A stretch of DNA of 59,496 bases from assembly GCF_003289945.1 (NCBI RefSeq), contig NZ_QMBP01000029.1, positions 1 through 59,496 on the forward strand, read 5' to 3'. The stretch is from Mesorhizobium hawassense. Its GTDB lineage: Bacteria; Pseudomonadota; Alphaproteobacteria; Rhizobiales; Rhizobiaceae. The translations under genes were made by a program, and so were the position numbers. The notes below the pieces were generated by a model. That model saw only the letters and a program-made list of their open reading frames with translations, made no database searches and was not told where the DNA came from. Below, in pieces: positions 16,074 to 23,562 of this stretch. Every line of letters starts with the position of its first letter. The stretch's first letter is position 1.

Positions 16074-16442
16074 ATGCCGCGAACTGAAGTAGAGCGATTC
16101 ATCAATGATCTTGGAGCAAAAGGCAGTCCGCTCGCAAACCTCAAGCCACGCGCTGGAGGGCTTGCATCGATTGTAGCAATTGGAAAGAGCCTCGACTACG
16201 ACATCACGCTTGCCGATATCAAAAGGCACATACGTGCCCACAGCCAAGGAAGGTTAAGTAAGAAGCTTCGCGCGATTGCAGCCCGCAAGCGTGGTTCGAG
16301 TGTTTCGACCAGCCTTGTACACACGGTCGCGTTGGCTGATTCCGGTTCACATTTACCCATGAGTCCTCTGCAAGTCGGGGAAAAGGCTGCAATCGTCGCG
16401 GTGGTCATCGTTATTGTAGTTGTTGTTGCGGTCGCCAGTTGA
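16074..16442 (+). CDS. Nif11-type leader RiPP precursor with valine/isoleucine-rich core
   Basis: This is a 122-residue precursor. Residues 3-60 read as a Nif11-like leader (TEVERFINDLGAKGSPLANL, then ASIVAIGKSLDYDITLADIK), followed by a basic linker. The C-terminal 19 residues (KAAIVAVVIVIVVVVAVAS) are almost only Val, Ile and Ala. Such beta-branched cores are typical substrates of radical SAM peptide epimerases, which install D-residues. I choose ATG 16074 because the leader starts there and AAAGGCG precedes it; ATG 16035 (13 residues earlier) is the alternative. The stop overlaps the start of the epimerase gene. No double-glycine cleavage site is evident. A simple transmembrane tail is the rival explanation for the C-terminus. 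Confidence 0.82.
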   Translation: MPRTEVERFINDLGAKGSPLANLKPRAGGLASIVAIGKSLDYDITLADIKRHIRAHSQGRLSKKLRAIAARKRGSSVSTSLVHTVALADSGSHLPMSPLQVGEKAAIVAVVIVIVVVVAVAS

Positions 16443-18013
16443 TGAAATCTGGCTCTGACCGATTTGGCTCGGACGAGCCTGAAGAGAACATGAAAGCAAA
16501 CCTCGTCGAGCATGAGATCATGCCATCAATCCGGCAAGGGGCCGCTTCAGCGGCTCGCCTGCACCCTCGCAGCGAAGTCTGGCGGCAAGTTTTTGACCGG
16601 CGCACGCCCGAGGAACGGCGCACGTTGCCTCACATCAAGCGCTTCATGGAGCGGCTGTCCGGCGATAGGAAGTTCCGTACGGCGCTTTCGGAGAACGTCG
16701 ACAACCCTCGAATAGTGAGCGCGTGCTACGGCATCGAAGTTGACCCAATGCAGATACTGCCGCTCTGGTGCGGTGACTACGTGAAGTACCGCTTCAAGTC
16801 GGAGTCGGCCCCGTGGCCGCTGGCTGTGATGTGGGATGAGTATGTGCGCGAGATGTTGCGCCATCGAGACCTCGTGCGCCGCCAAGGCGAAATGTCGACG
16901 ATCAACCCTCGCTTTCATGGCTGGCGCGAGCGCCAAATCCGGCGCTGTAATGACGAATTGGGCGAATTGGGGACATCGATCGCGCACCACACCATCGCAT
17001 TCGAGCTGAGCGAAGGCTGCACCGTCGGTTGCTGGTTCTGCGGCCTCTCGGCGGATCGCTTCAAAGGTTACTATGAATATAGTGAGGAGCATGCTGAGTT
17101 TTGGCGCGGCGTGGTCGGTGCCGCAAGCGATATGTTTGGTCCGGCGGTCCGCACTGGCTTCTGCTACTGGGCTACAGATCCAAGCGACAACCCGGACTAC
17201 GACCGTTTTCTGTTCGATTTCTATCAAATCACGGGCGAATTGCCACAAACGACGACGGCCGCCCCTCTAAAGGATCAAGCACTCACTAGGCGCGTGCTCG
17301 AACTGTTCGAACGCTACGGTCGCGTGCCGAATCGTTTCTCCGTACTAAGCACGAAACATCTCGATCAGATTCACGCGGCGTTTTCGCCCGAGGATTTGAT
17401 GGGGGTCGAACTCATTTTGCAGGGCAAGCATGGGCGGACCGCAAAGGCTGTTGCCGGGCGCGTGCGCGAGCGAAAGGAGAAGCTCAGGGCAACCAACAAA
17501 GATGAAGCAACCCTCTTGCCGGAGGGCTATCCCACGACGATCGCCTGTGTTTCAGGCTTCCTCGTAAATATGCGGCAGGGGCGTTTGCAACTGGTGGCGC
17601 CGGTACCGAGTAGCGACCGCTGGCCTCTCGGGTACCGAATCGTGGCTCAACGTTTCTTCAGGTCACCCGACGAGTTCCGGGAAGGGCTTGAGAGCATCGT
17701 CGACGAGCATATGTTCGAAAGCCCACCTCCGGACCTGCCGATCCGCTTCCGCGAAGACCTGCAATACGAGGCAGGGAATGGTCACTTCCATCTGCGCTCA
17801 CGCAATACTGAACATTGGGTGCTCGACGGGCTCGTTCCGATTTCCATTGGCCAACAAATCGCGTGCGGCGCCTATACCGCCTCGGAGCTGATTATGCAGG
17901 TCGCGACGGACGGAGCGAGCGCCCTTGCAGTCGCCGACCTGCTCGATCAGCTTTACGCGGCCGGGGTGATCGAGGAGGATCTCGACGATTTTTCCCTCGG
18001 CAGAATGGGATGA
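16442..18013 (+). CDS. PoyD-like radical SAM RiPP amino-acid epimerase
   Basis: The 523-residue protein has the radical SAM Cys triad CTVGCWFC (C193, C197, C200) inside ELSEGCTVGCWFCGLSADRF, the wording I associate with PoyD/OspD/AvpD epimerases that convert L- to D-residues in ribosomal peptides. C369, in IACVSGFLVNM, lies close to the position of the hydrogen-donating Cys372 of PoyD. Residues about 66-110 (RFMERLSGDRKFRTALSEN) look leader-like, and the C-terminal 50 residues (TASELIMQVATDG, ADLLDQLYAAGVIEE) look like a winged-helix or recognition element. The ATG shares a base with the precursor stop, so the pair is coupled. No protease or exporter gene follows. Confidence 0.85.
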   Translation: MKSGSDRFGSDEPEENMKANLVEHEIMPSIRQGAASAARLHPRSEVWRQVFDRRTPEERRTLPHIKRFMERLSGDRKFRTALSENVDNPRIVSACYGIEVDPMQILPLWCGDYVKYRFKSESAPWPLAVMWDEYVREMLRHRDLVRRQGEMSTINPRFHGWRERQIRRCNDELGELGTSIAHHTIAFELSEGCTVGCWFCGLSADRFKGYYEYSEEHAEFWRGVVGAASDMFGPAVRTGFCYWATDPSDNPDYDRFLFDFYQITGELPQTTTAAPLKDQALTRRVLELFERYGRVPNRFSVLSTKHLDQIHAAFSPEDLMGVELILQGKHGRTAKAVAGRVRERKEKLRATNKDEATLLPEGYPTTIACVSGFLVNMRQGRLQLVAPVPSSDRWPLGYRIVAQRFFRSPDEFREGLESIVDEHMFESPPPDLPIRFREDLQYEAGNGHFHLRSRNTEHWVLDGLVPISIGQQIACGAYTASELIMQVATDGASALAVADLLDQLYAAGVIEEDLDDFSLGRMG

Positions 18014-18549
18014 CGCGCTGCAACCCGTTGGCCTCGGCATCCACGCGACAGCGGCATAGGCAGGACGACAATCATGAGGCGCGGCTAGCATCCACCAAGC
18101 GAAATTCGGTGGCCGGTTCGGCTGGAGAACCAAATGAGCTCTAAAAGGCTCTCTGATTGGGGTCGTTGAGGTTAAGCTCCTGCTGATGATTTTCCGGACC
18201 ATGTCGCCCCGAGGGTCACGGTCGATGTTAGGCCGTCGCATGCTGGGTCAGCAGAGCGAGGCATATCAATCTGTCGAACGCTTAGGAGAGTTCGTCCCGG
18301 GATCGTGCCTGCTAACGAGATCGCCTTGCCCATCGTTCTATCAACGAAGCCGCCTGTGGCACCGTTTGTACTTGTCGCCTGATCCGCACGGGCATCGTTC
18401 GTGGCGCCCAATCTTCTGAATCGTTGCAGGGGCTCATTCCAACAGGGGGCGCCCGTTCTGCTTCAGTGCTGCAATCGGCTGGAGCAAACTTGGCGCAAGG
18501 ACCCATTTGGGTGGCGGCCGGACCGCAAGAAGCTGCCGGATCAAAACGC
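18014..18549. other. No gene recognised downstream of the epimerase
   Basis: Conflicting open frames only. There is no terminator with a clear T-tract, no further maturation enzyme and no transporter. Confidence 0.45.
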
Positions 18550-18658
18550 CCGGTCGAGTAAGACGGTGATGTTGTGCGGCGGCATCAAGCGCACTCAGGA
18601 CGCCGACATCTACCGGGCCTGTGGCTATTGGCGCCGCTGGCAGAGCCGTACCGATTGA
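18550..18658 (+). pseudogene. HigB/RelE-like toxin remnant (C-terminus)
   Basis: VMLCGGIKRTQDADIYRACG followed by YWRRWQSRT matches the C-terminal end of phage-derived Gp49-like/HigB killer proteins (LLLCGGDKSTQ-type motif). Upstream sequence in frame shows little of the rest of the toxin. The linked antitoxin fragment 36 bases downstream supports the identification. Confidence 0.6.
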
Positions 18659-18694
18659 AGGAGTGATGACAACGAAAGACCGTAGCCAGATGCA

Positions 18695-18907
18695 ATGGCC
18701 GATCTGTTTCGAGACGATCCGGCGACGGCAGCCGCCACGCTTGATGCGATCCTGGCCGACGGCGATCAGGGTGAATTACTGGCGACGCTCCGACAGATGA
18801 CCAAGGCGTTCGGCGGCGTCCCTGCCGTCGCCAATTCGGCCGAGCTTAACCTCACGCAACTCTACCCTACCCTTTCGGAGAAGGGAAACCAGAGCTACCC
18901 AGCCTGA
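18695..18907 (+). CDS. HigA-like antitoxin, truncated
   Basis: This 70-residue product resembles addiction-module antidote proteins of the HI1420 type: AAATLDAILADGDQGELLAT for the N-terminal helices and a helix-turn-helix around AVANSAELNLTQLYPTLSEK followed by GNQ. The family normally continues with about 20 residues (a final helix) that are replaced here by SYPA and a stop. It follows a toxin remnant, so the module is decaying and probably inactive. A residual DNA-binding role cannot be excluded. Confidence 0.6.
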   Translation: MADLFRDDPATAAATLDAILADGDQGELLATLRQMTKAFGGVPAVANSAELNLTQLYPTLSEKGNQSYPA

Positions 18908-19153
18908 GTGCGGTGCTTCGCACGATGGGCCGACGCCTGGCGGTGCAGCCACTTGGCCAGTCCGTGCCGCACGTCTGACCCTGATCTTGTGCGCGGCGAG
19001 CACCGGTTCGGCGGGCTTACGGCCGCCTGCCGGAGCCCGAAATATCCGGGCTGCCTCAACGTTCGGGGCCGGTTGGTCGGCTGCGTCAATTGCTCCAGGC
19101 CGGAATCCAGTACTTGATGATCAGTCACCATCCCCCTCCCGACTTCGACACGA

Positions 19154-20806
19154 TCACCGCCGGAAAAAGAAGCTTCCCGACTCCTCCCGCCTACGAGCCG
19201 CCCCGGTCGGCCGCTCGATCGCAAGCCTGGTGCGGGGCGGAAGCTCTCCGACATGCAATTCGAGAAGGCGATGATCCACCTCCTTGTCCGCCCCGGTCAG
19301 GCGATGGTTGAGGCGAAGGTAGTCCATCCAAGTGGGCGTGCGGAATGTCTCTGTCCAATGCAACGGCTCCTGCAGATCGCGCTGAAGGTTCCAATGCCGA
19401 GCGCCGACTCGGCTTTGCACCCGGCGTCGTTCCCGCATCAGGTCCAGGAAAGCTTCGACATTGGCCTCCGGTATCGAGTACTCGATCTTGATGACGATCG
19501 GACCGCTTCTTGACTTTAAGTCGAGGGCGAGTGCTGGGGTTTCGAAGCCAAGAGAATCCTGGTCGGACTCTTTCCACTGGCGGATTGGGAGCAGCAATCC
19601 GGTGGCGGCAACCAACAGCAAAGCGGCAGCGGAGCTTTGAAGGGCCAATGTGAGAGAATAGGCATCGGCCACCACGCCCCAAAGCCAGCTGCCGGCCGCG
19701 ATACCGCCCGACGCGAGGGCGGAGTAGATGGAAAGCGTGCGACCCACGACCCACCGCGGGCTCGACAATTGCACGCTCACGTCAAGTCCCGTCCAGGTGA
19801 CGACCCAGCCTGCGCCGCCGAGTGTCAAGGCAATCGTCGCCACCACCAGCGAAGGCGTAAAGGCAAGAGCCAGGCAGCTGGCGGCGCAGGAGATGCATGC
19901 CAGTGTCGTCAGGCGCTCCTGCGACAGTGAGCGTCTCAGCGCATTGTTGGAAATGCCCGCGCACAAAGCGCCGGCGCCAAATCCAGCCATCAGGACACCA
20001 TAGGCGATCGGCCCTCCCCCGAGCTGGTCCCGGGCAACCATTGGCAGCAGTGCCAGTATCGAGATGCTCGTCAGACCGAAAAGGAATCCCCGCGCGATTG
20101 CCGCCTTGATCTCTCCGGATAGCGCCGTGAAGCGGGCCCCGTCACGAATGGCCGTGGTCAACGGCTCACGGGGAAGAGGCGAAGCGCTACCGTTCCATTT
20201 GTAGAGTCCTATGGACCACAGCATCGCCAGATAGGTCAGCGTCGCCGCGGCGAAAGCCGTCAGCGGCCCGAACGAGGCGACAACGACGCCGCCGAGCGCC
20301 GGACCGATGCTTCGCATGGCATTGTAGCCGACCGAGATCAGCGTGACCGCGGCCGGAACTTCGCGCTTTCGCAGGATGTCGCCAACCGAGGCATGCCATG
20401 CCGGATCAGTGAACGCAGCGCCGCATCCGGCCAGGCAGCTGAAGGCGAGGATCAGCCACGGATTGTAATACCCCAGCCCGACAAGCGCGGTCAGCATGAT
20501 CGACGACAAGGCGATCACGCACCAGCCTAGCGCCATGACAGTGCGGCGGCTAAAATTGTCGGCAATGGCCCCAGCGAAGATCGACAGAATGAATACGGGC
20601 AGCGTGGTGGAAGTCTGCACCAGGGCGACCATCACGTCCGAGGTCGTGATGGTCGCCATCAGCCAGCTGACCGCAACCGTCTGAAATAGCCAGCCTAGAC
20701 CGGAAACCTGTGCGGCAAGCCAGATCGCCCGAAAGGTTGGGTTCTCCAGCGGCGCGAACGTCGCCGACGAAACGGAAGCCGCGTCTGCGCGCGCCACCCT
20801 ACTCAT
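19154..20806 (-). CDS. MFS exporter with C-terminal antibiotic-monooxygenase-like domain
   Basis: The 550-residue protein begins with a 12-helix MFS_3 (EntS-like) transporter, with ENPTFRAIWLAAQVSGLGWL at the N-terminus and the loop-2 region AIADNFSRRTVM, to about residue 415. A soluble domain of about 130 residues follows (VIKIEYSIPEANVEAFLDLM, WTETFRTPTWMDYLRLNHRL), related to the small antibiotic biosynthesis monooxygenase/dabb fold. This fused arrangement is known in rhizobial MFS proteins. The substrate is unknown. It lies 1.1 kb from the RiPP genes on the opposite strand, so a role in exporting that peptide is possible but unsupported. Start at ATG 20806; upstream is 370 bases of non-coding DNA. 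Confidence 0.85.
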   Translation of the reverse strand: MSRVARADAASVSSATFAPLENPTFRAIWLAAQVSGLGWLFQTVAVSWLMATITTSDVMVALVQTSTTLPVFILSIFAGAIADNFSRRTVMALGWCVIALSSIMLTALVGLGYYNPWLILAFSCLAGCGAAFTDPAWHASVGDILRKREVPAAVTLISVGYNAMRSIGPALGGVVVASFGPLTAFAAATLTYLAMLWSIGLYKWNGSASPLPREPLTTAIRDGARFTALSGEIKAAIARGFLFGLTSISILALLPMVARDQLGGGPIAYGVLMAGFGAGALCAGISNNALRRSLSQERLTTLACISCAASCLALAFTPSLVVATIALTLGGAGWVVTWTGLDVSVQLSSPRWVVGRTLSIYSALASGGIAAGSWLWGVVADAYSLTLALQSSAAALLLVAATGLLLPIRQWKESDQDSLGFETPALALDLKSRSGPIVIKIEYSIPEANVEAFLDLMRERRRVQSRVGARHWNLQRDLQEPLHWTETFRTPTWMDYLRLNHRLTGADKEVDHRLLELHVGELPPRTRLAIERPTGAARRREESGSFFFRR

Positions 20807-21094
20807 TGAGCGAGGCCTTCTCTGTTCGCGAACACGTTTAGTTGGAGATTTCTCTCTTTGGCGCCCTTGCCCATGAAGAGTGGCAGGATCAGGGCGTTAA
20901 CGGTGCCGAACCGAAGTAATTTTCGAAGGCTGCTTCAAAGCCAAAACGAAACCGTTCTGCTGGAAATACCTATCCATCACCAATGCGCCTGAGCGCCCCA
21001 GTCGATCACTCTACTGGAAACCTGAGCCGTGGCGATGTGTCTATTCACGCGCGTATGCGCGTGCCCGCTCTGAGAAGACCGTATTGAGGGGATA
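20807..21094. other. Divergent intergenic region between MFS gene and mucR-like gene
   Basis: No coding sequence. An alternating GC-rich stretch at 21046-21062 and the palindrome listed next are the only structures noticed. Confidence 0.4.
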
Positions 21095-21116
21095 GAACGC
21101 AACTTTCATTGCGTTC
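21095..21116. promoter_or_regulatory. Perfect inverted repeat upstream of the mucR-like gene
   Basis: GAACGCAA-CTTTCA-TTGCGTTC, two perfect 8-base arms around a 6-base centre, ends 61 bases before the GTG start. It could be an operator or an RNA hairpin in the leader. No T-tract follows, so a terminator is unlikely. Confidence 0.55.
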
Positions 21117-21177
21117 GGTGACTGCCTTCATTAATCAAGCTAATTCTTGCAGAAGCCATCAAAATCAGGAGCATTCC

Positions 21178-21639
21178 GTGACAGAAGAAATCGAGAACAA
21201 TAGTGATGCCCTCATCGAGCTTACCGCCGACGTCGTATCGGCTTACGTCTCGAACAATCCGGTCCCCGTAGGCGATCTTCCGGGTCTGATCGACCAGGTG
21301 CATGCCGCCTTAAAAGGCACGATCGGCGGCCCGGTCGTGAAGCCTGAGGAGCTTAAGCCTGCCGTTCCCATCAAGAAATCGGTCACGCCCGACTACATCA
21401 TCAGCCTGGAGGACGGAAAAAAGTTCAAGTCGCTGAAGCGGCATCTTTCAACCCACTATGGTCTGACGCCTGAAGAATACCGCGCCAAGTGGGGCCTGCC
21501 GGCAGATTACCCGATGGTTGCCCCGAATTATGCTGCAGCTCGCTCTGCTTTAGCCAAGACCCTGGGCCTGGGTCGAAAGCCTGATCAGGCCGAACAGGCC
21601 GCACTGGCAAAGAGGGCCCGCAAAAACGGCGCCCCCTGA
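21178..21639 (+). CDS. MucR/Ros-family transcriptional regulator lacking zinc cysteines
   Basis: The 153-residue protein matches MucR/Ros along its length: N-terminal LIELTADVVSAYVSNNPVPV oligomerisation part, then the zinc-finger-like region YIISLEDGKKFKSLKRHLS, then GLTPEEYRAKWGLPADYPMV. In Ros the finger begins C-L-E-C; here both cysteines are replaced (S and D), as reported for several M. loti homologues that fold and bind DNA without zinc. The start is GTG 21178, with AGGAG seven bases upstream; the family N-terminus (TEEIENN) begins there. Such regulators repress exopolysaccharide, motility and symbiosis genes by binding AT-rich sites. Confidence 0.9.
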   Translation: MTEEIENNSDALIELTADVVSAYVSNNPVPVGDLPGLIDQVHAALKGTIGGPVVKPEELKPAVPIKKSVTPDYIISLEDGKKFKSLKRHLSTHYGLTPEEYRAKWGLPADYPMVAPNYAAARSALAKTLGLGRKPDQAEQAALAKRARKNGAP

Positions 21640-21811
21640 GCGTTGTTCGGGCGCGCTGACTCGAAAGACGGGGAGTTTTGCACTACGTTCCCCGGCCTGC
21701 AACAATTTGCGCGAGGCTCCCATCGACTTCATGCACGCACGATTTCATTGCGGTGGTCGGTAGAGGCTCGCCGTCGGGCGGCTGTTGCGCCATGCGCAAC
21801 AAGCCGTCAGC

Positions 21812-22024
21812 TCACTTTACTTTGCTGAGATTGCCGGCTGAGGATTTCCCGGTTCGGCGGTCCTGCTCGATCTCGTAATTGACCTTTTGGCCGTCAGCGA
21901 GAGTCGACAGACCCGATCGCTCCACAGCGGAAATGTGGACAAAAACGTCCGGGCCGCCCGCATCGGGTTGGATGAAGCCGAAGCCCTTCGTGCTGTTGAA
22001 CCACTTCACCGTGCCAGTTGCCAT
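21812..22024 (-). CDS. cspA: CspA-family cold-shock protein
   Basis: This is a 70-residue single cold-shock domain: GTVKWFNSTKGFGFIQPD (RNP1) and DVFVHISAVERSGL (RNP2), ending NLSKVK. It is an RNA chaperone or antiterminator in the cytoplasm. Convergent with the mucR-like gene, with 170 bases between stops. The ATG at 22024 is preceded by GGAAAAA. Closely similar paralogues are numerous in rhizobia, so the exact paralogue name is uncertain. Confidence 0.93.
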   Translation of the reverse strand: MATGTVKWFNSTKGFGFIQPDAGGPDVFVHISAVERSGLSTLADGQKVNYEIEQDRRTGKSSAGNLSKVK

Positions 22025-22534
22025 CCATTTTTCCTTTGTATCGGTTGCAGCGTTGGTTTGCCCAAGCCAGTTAACATTCTAACTCGGGGATAGGGGCAGC
22101 AAAAGCGAGAAATCGCAGGCCCCCTGGATTGCCAGGAGGAAAATCAACTGCCCGATACCGGCTGTGAACGCTGAACTACTGCTTTGTCCCTTGGCTGCAA
22201 CGGCTCGCCATGACCGGACTGTTAGTCCAAAAGCGTCGCGCCAGCCAGGATGGCGAAACTTCGCTATGACGCGCATATCGAGAATGCCGACCATGCGCGT
22301 TGCACCTTGGCTAGACCGCCTCAACGTGTTCATTGCGCTCGCCGTCTCTTCACGGTCGGCAAAAAGATCTGGCCTTCCCTTGCGTTACCTGCCGCTAGTG
22401 TCGCGTTTGGACCAGTTTTGTGCAAATGCCAGCACCAAAAGACTGCACGCCGTTGACGCGCGGCCCGGCATGGTACACGTTGATTAAATCGGTTTAGCCG
22501 CGTCGCCTCACAGAGGACGGCAACGTTCTGCAAC
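22025..22534. other. Non-coding region between cspA and nadQ
   Basis: It contains the cspA leader and the upstream region of nadQ. Overlapping frames show no domain. No riboswitch or operator was recognised in the part near nadQ. Confidence 0.4.
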
Positions 22535-23509
22535 ATGCACGACCAAGCAACACCAAAAAAAAATAGCAACGCTCGGGGAGGCCGCGACATCAACCTGGAC
22601 TTGATCGCGGTTGTCGCTGCCGTGACCGACCGCGAACCTTGTGTTCTCACCATCGGGCAACAGGACGCCCTGCCCTCCGGTCCGTTCGCGCTCAGTCACC
22701 GATCGTTGCAATCCGGCCTAAGGGACTGGGTCGAACAACAGACAGGCCATCCGCTGGGCTATATCGAGCAGCTCTATACGTTCGCCGACGGTGACCGCAT
22801 CGAGGCTGGGCGCAAACAGCGCAACATCTCGATCAGCTATCTCGCGCTGACCCGGCAGGAAGCTGTGGCGGTGTCACGCAAATCCCACTGGAAAAGCTGG
22901 TATGAGTATTTTCCCTGGGAAGACCATCGAGCCGGCACGCCGGAGGCGCTGAATGTCTTGCGGCCGCGCCTGATGGCCTGGGCGAAGGGCGCCAGCAGCG
23001 CTGCGACGCGACGCGAACGCCGGCAGCGTGTCGCGATTGCCTTCGCCTTCGACGATCGCCCTTGGAACGAGGATCTTACGCTCCAGCGCTACGAGCTGCT
23101 CTATGAAGCTGCGTTGGTCAAAGAGTCCGGGGTGAAACCAGAGCCCACTCTATCGGTAGCCGTGTCAGGCAAGGCGATGGTCTGCGATCATCGCCGGATC
23201 CTTGCGACTGGCATCGCTCGGCTGCGTTCCAAGATCAAATACCGTCCGGTCGTCTTTGAGCTAATGCGAGCGAGCTTCACCCTGCTCCATCTGCAGCAAA
23301 CCGTGGAAGCGCTGGCTGGCCGACTCATCAACAAGCCGAACTTCCGCAGGCTCGTCGAGCAGCAGGAACTGGTCGAAGAAACAGGCGAAACTGCCCTCGA
23401 CACGGGCGGGCGGCCGGCGAAGCTCTTTCGCTTCCGTCGCAATGTCCTCGATGACCGGGCAGTCGCCGGAACAAAATTGCCGCTCTCGCGGGGCTTGACA
23501 CCTTTATAG
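22535..23509 (+). CDS. nadQ: NadQ-type regulator of NAD synthesis
   Basis: This 324-residue protein has an N-terminal part with Nudix-like organisation (DLIAVVAAVTDREPCVLTIG, QTGHPLGYIEQLYTFAD) and a C-terminal winged-helix part (LLHLQQTVEALAGRLINKPN, GRPAKLFRFRRNVL). This is the pattern of the alphaproteobacterial regulator found upstream of nadABC and named NadQ, a repressor of de novo NAD synthesis. The nadA gene follows after 53 bases that contain a long inverted repeat. A run of nine A residues at 22555-22563, within codons 7-10, could allow slippage. The start is not firmly fixed because no strong ribosome site precedes ATG 22535. Confidence 0.78.
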   Translation: MHDQATPKKNSNARGGRDINLDLIAVVAAVTDREPCVLTIGQQDALPSGPFALSHRSLQSGLRDWVEQQTGHPLGYIEQLYTFADGDRIEAGRKQRNISISYLALTRQEAVAVSRKSHWKSWYEYFPWEDHRAGTPEALNVLRPRLMAWAKGASSAATRRERRQRVAIAFAFDDRPWNEDLTLQRYELLYEAALVKESGVKPEPTLSVAVSGKAMVCDHRRILATGIARLRSKIKYRPVVFELMRASFTLLHLQQTVEALAGRLINKPNFRRLVEQQELVEETGETALDTGGRPAKLFRFRRNVLDDRAVAGTKLPLSRGLTPL

Positions 23510-23525
23510 TCGACCTAGATATATG

Positions 23526-23554
23526 CCGCTTATTGTCAGCCGGAACATAAGCGG
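23526..23554. promoter_or_regulatory. Inverted repeat between nadQ and nadA (putative NadQ operator)
   Basis: CCGCTTATTGTC-AGCCG-GAACATAAGCGG has 12-base arms, ten of the twelve positions paired, centred 23 bases before the nadA start. A repressor bound here would block nadABC. An alternative is an RNA hairpin overlapping the nadA ribosome site region (GCGGAGGCG). Confidence 0.6.
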
Positions 23555-23562
23555 AGGCGCGG

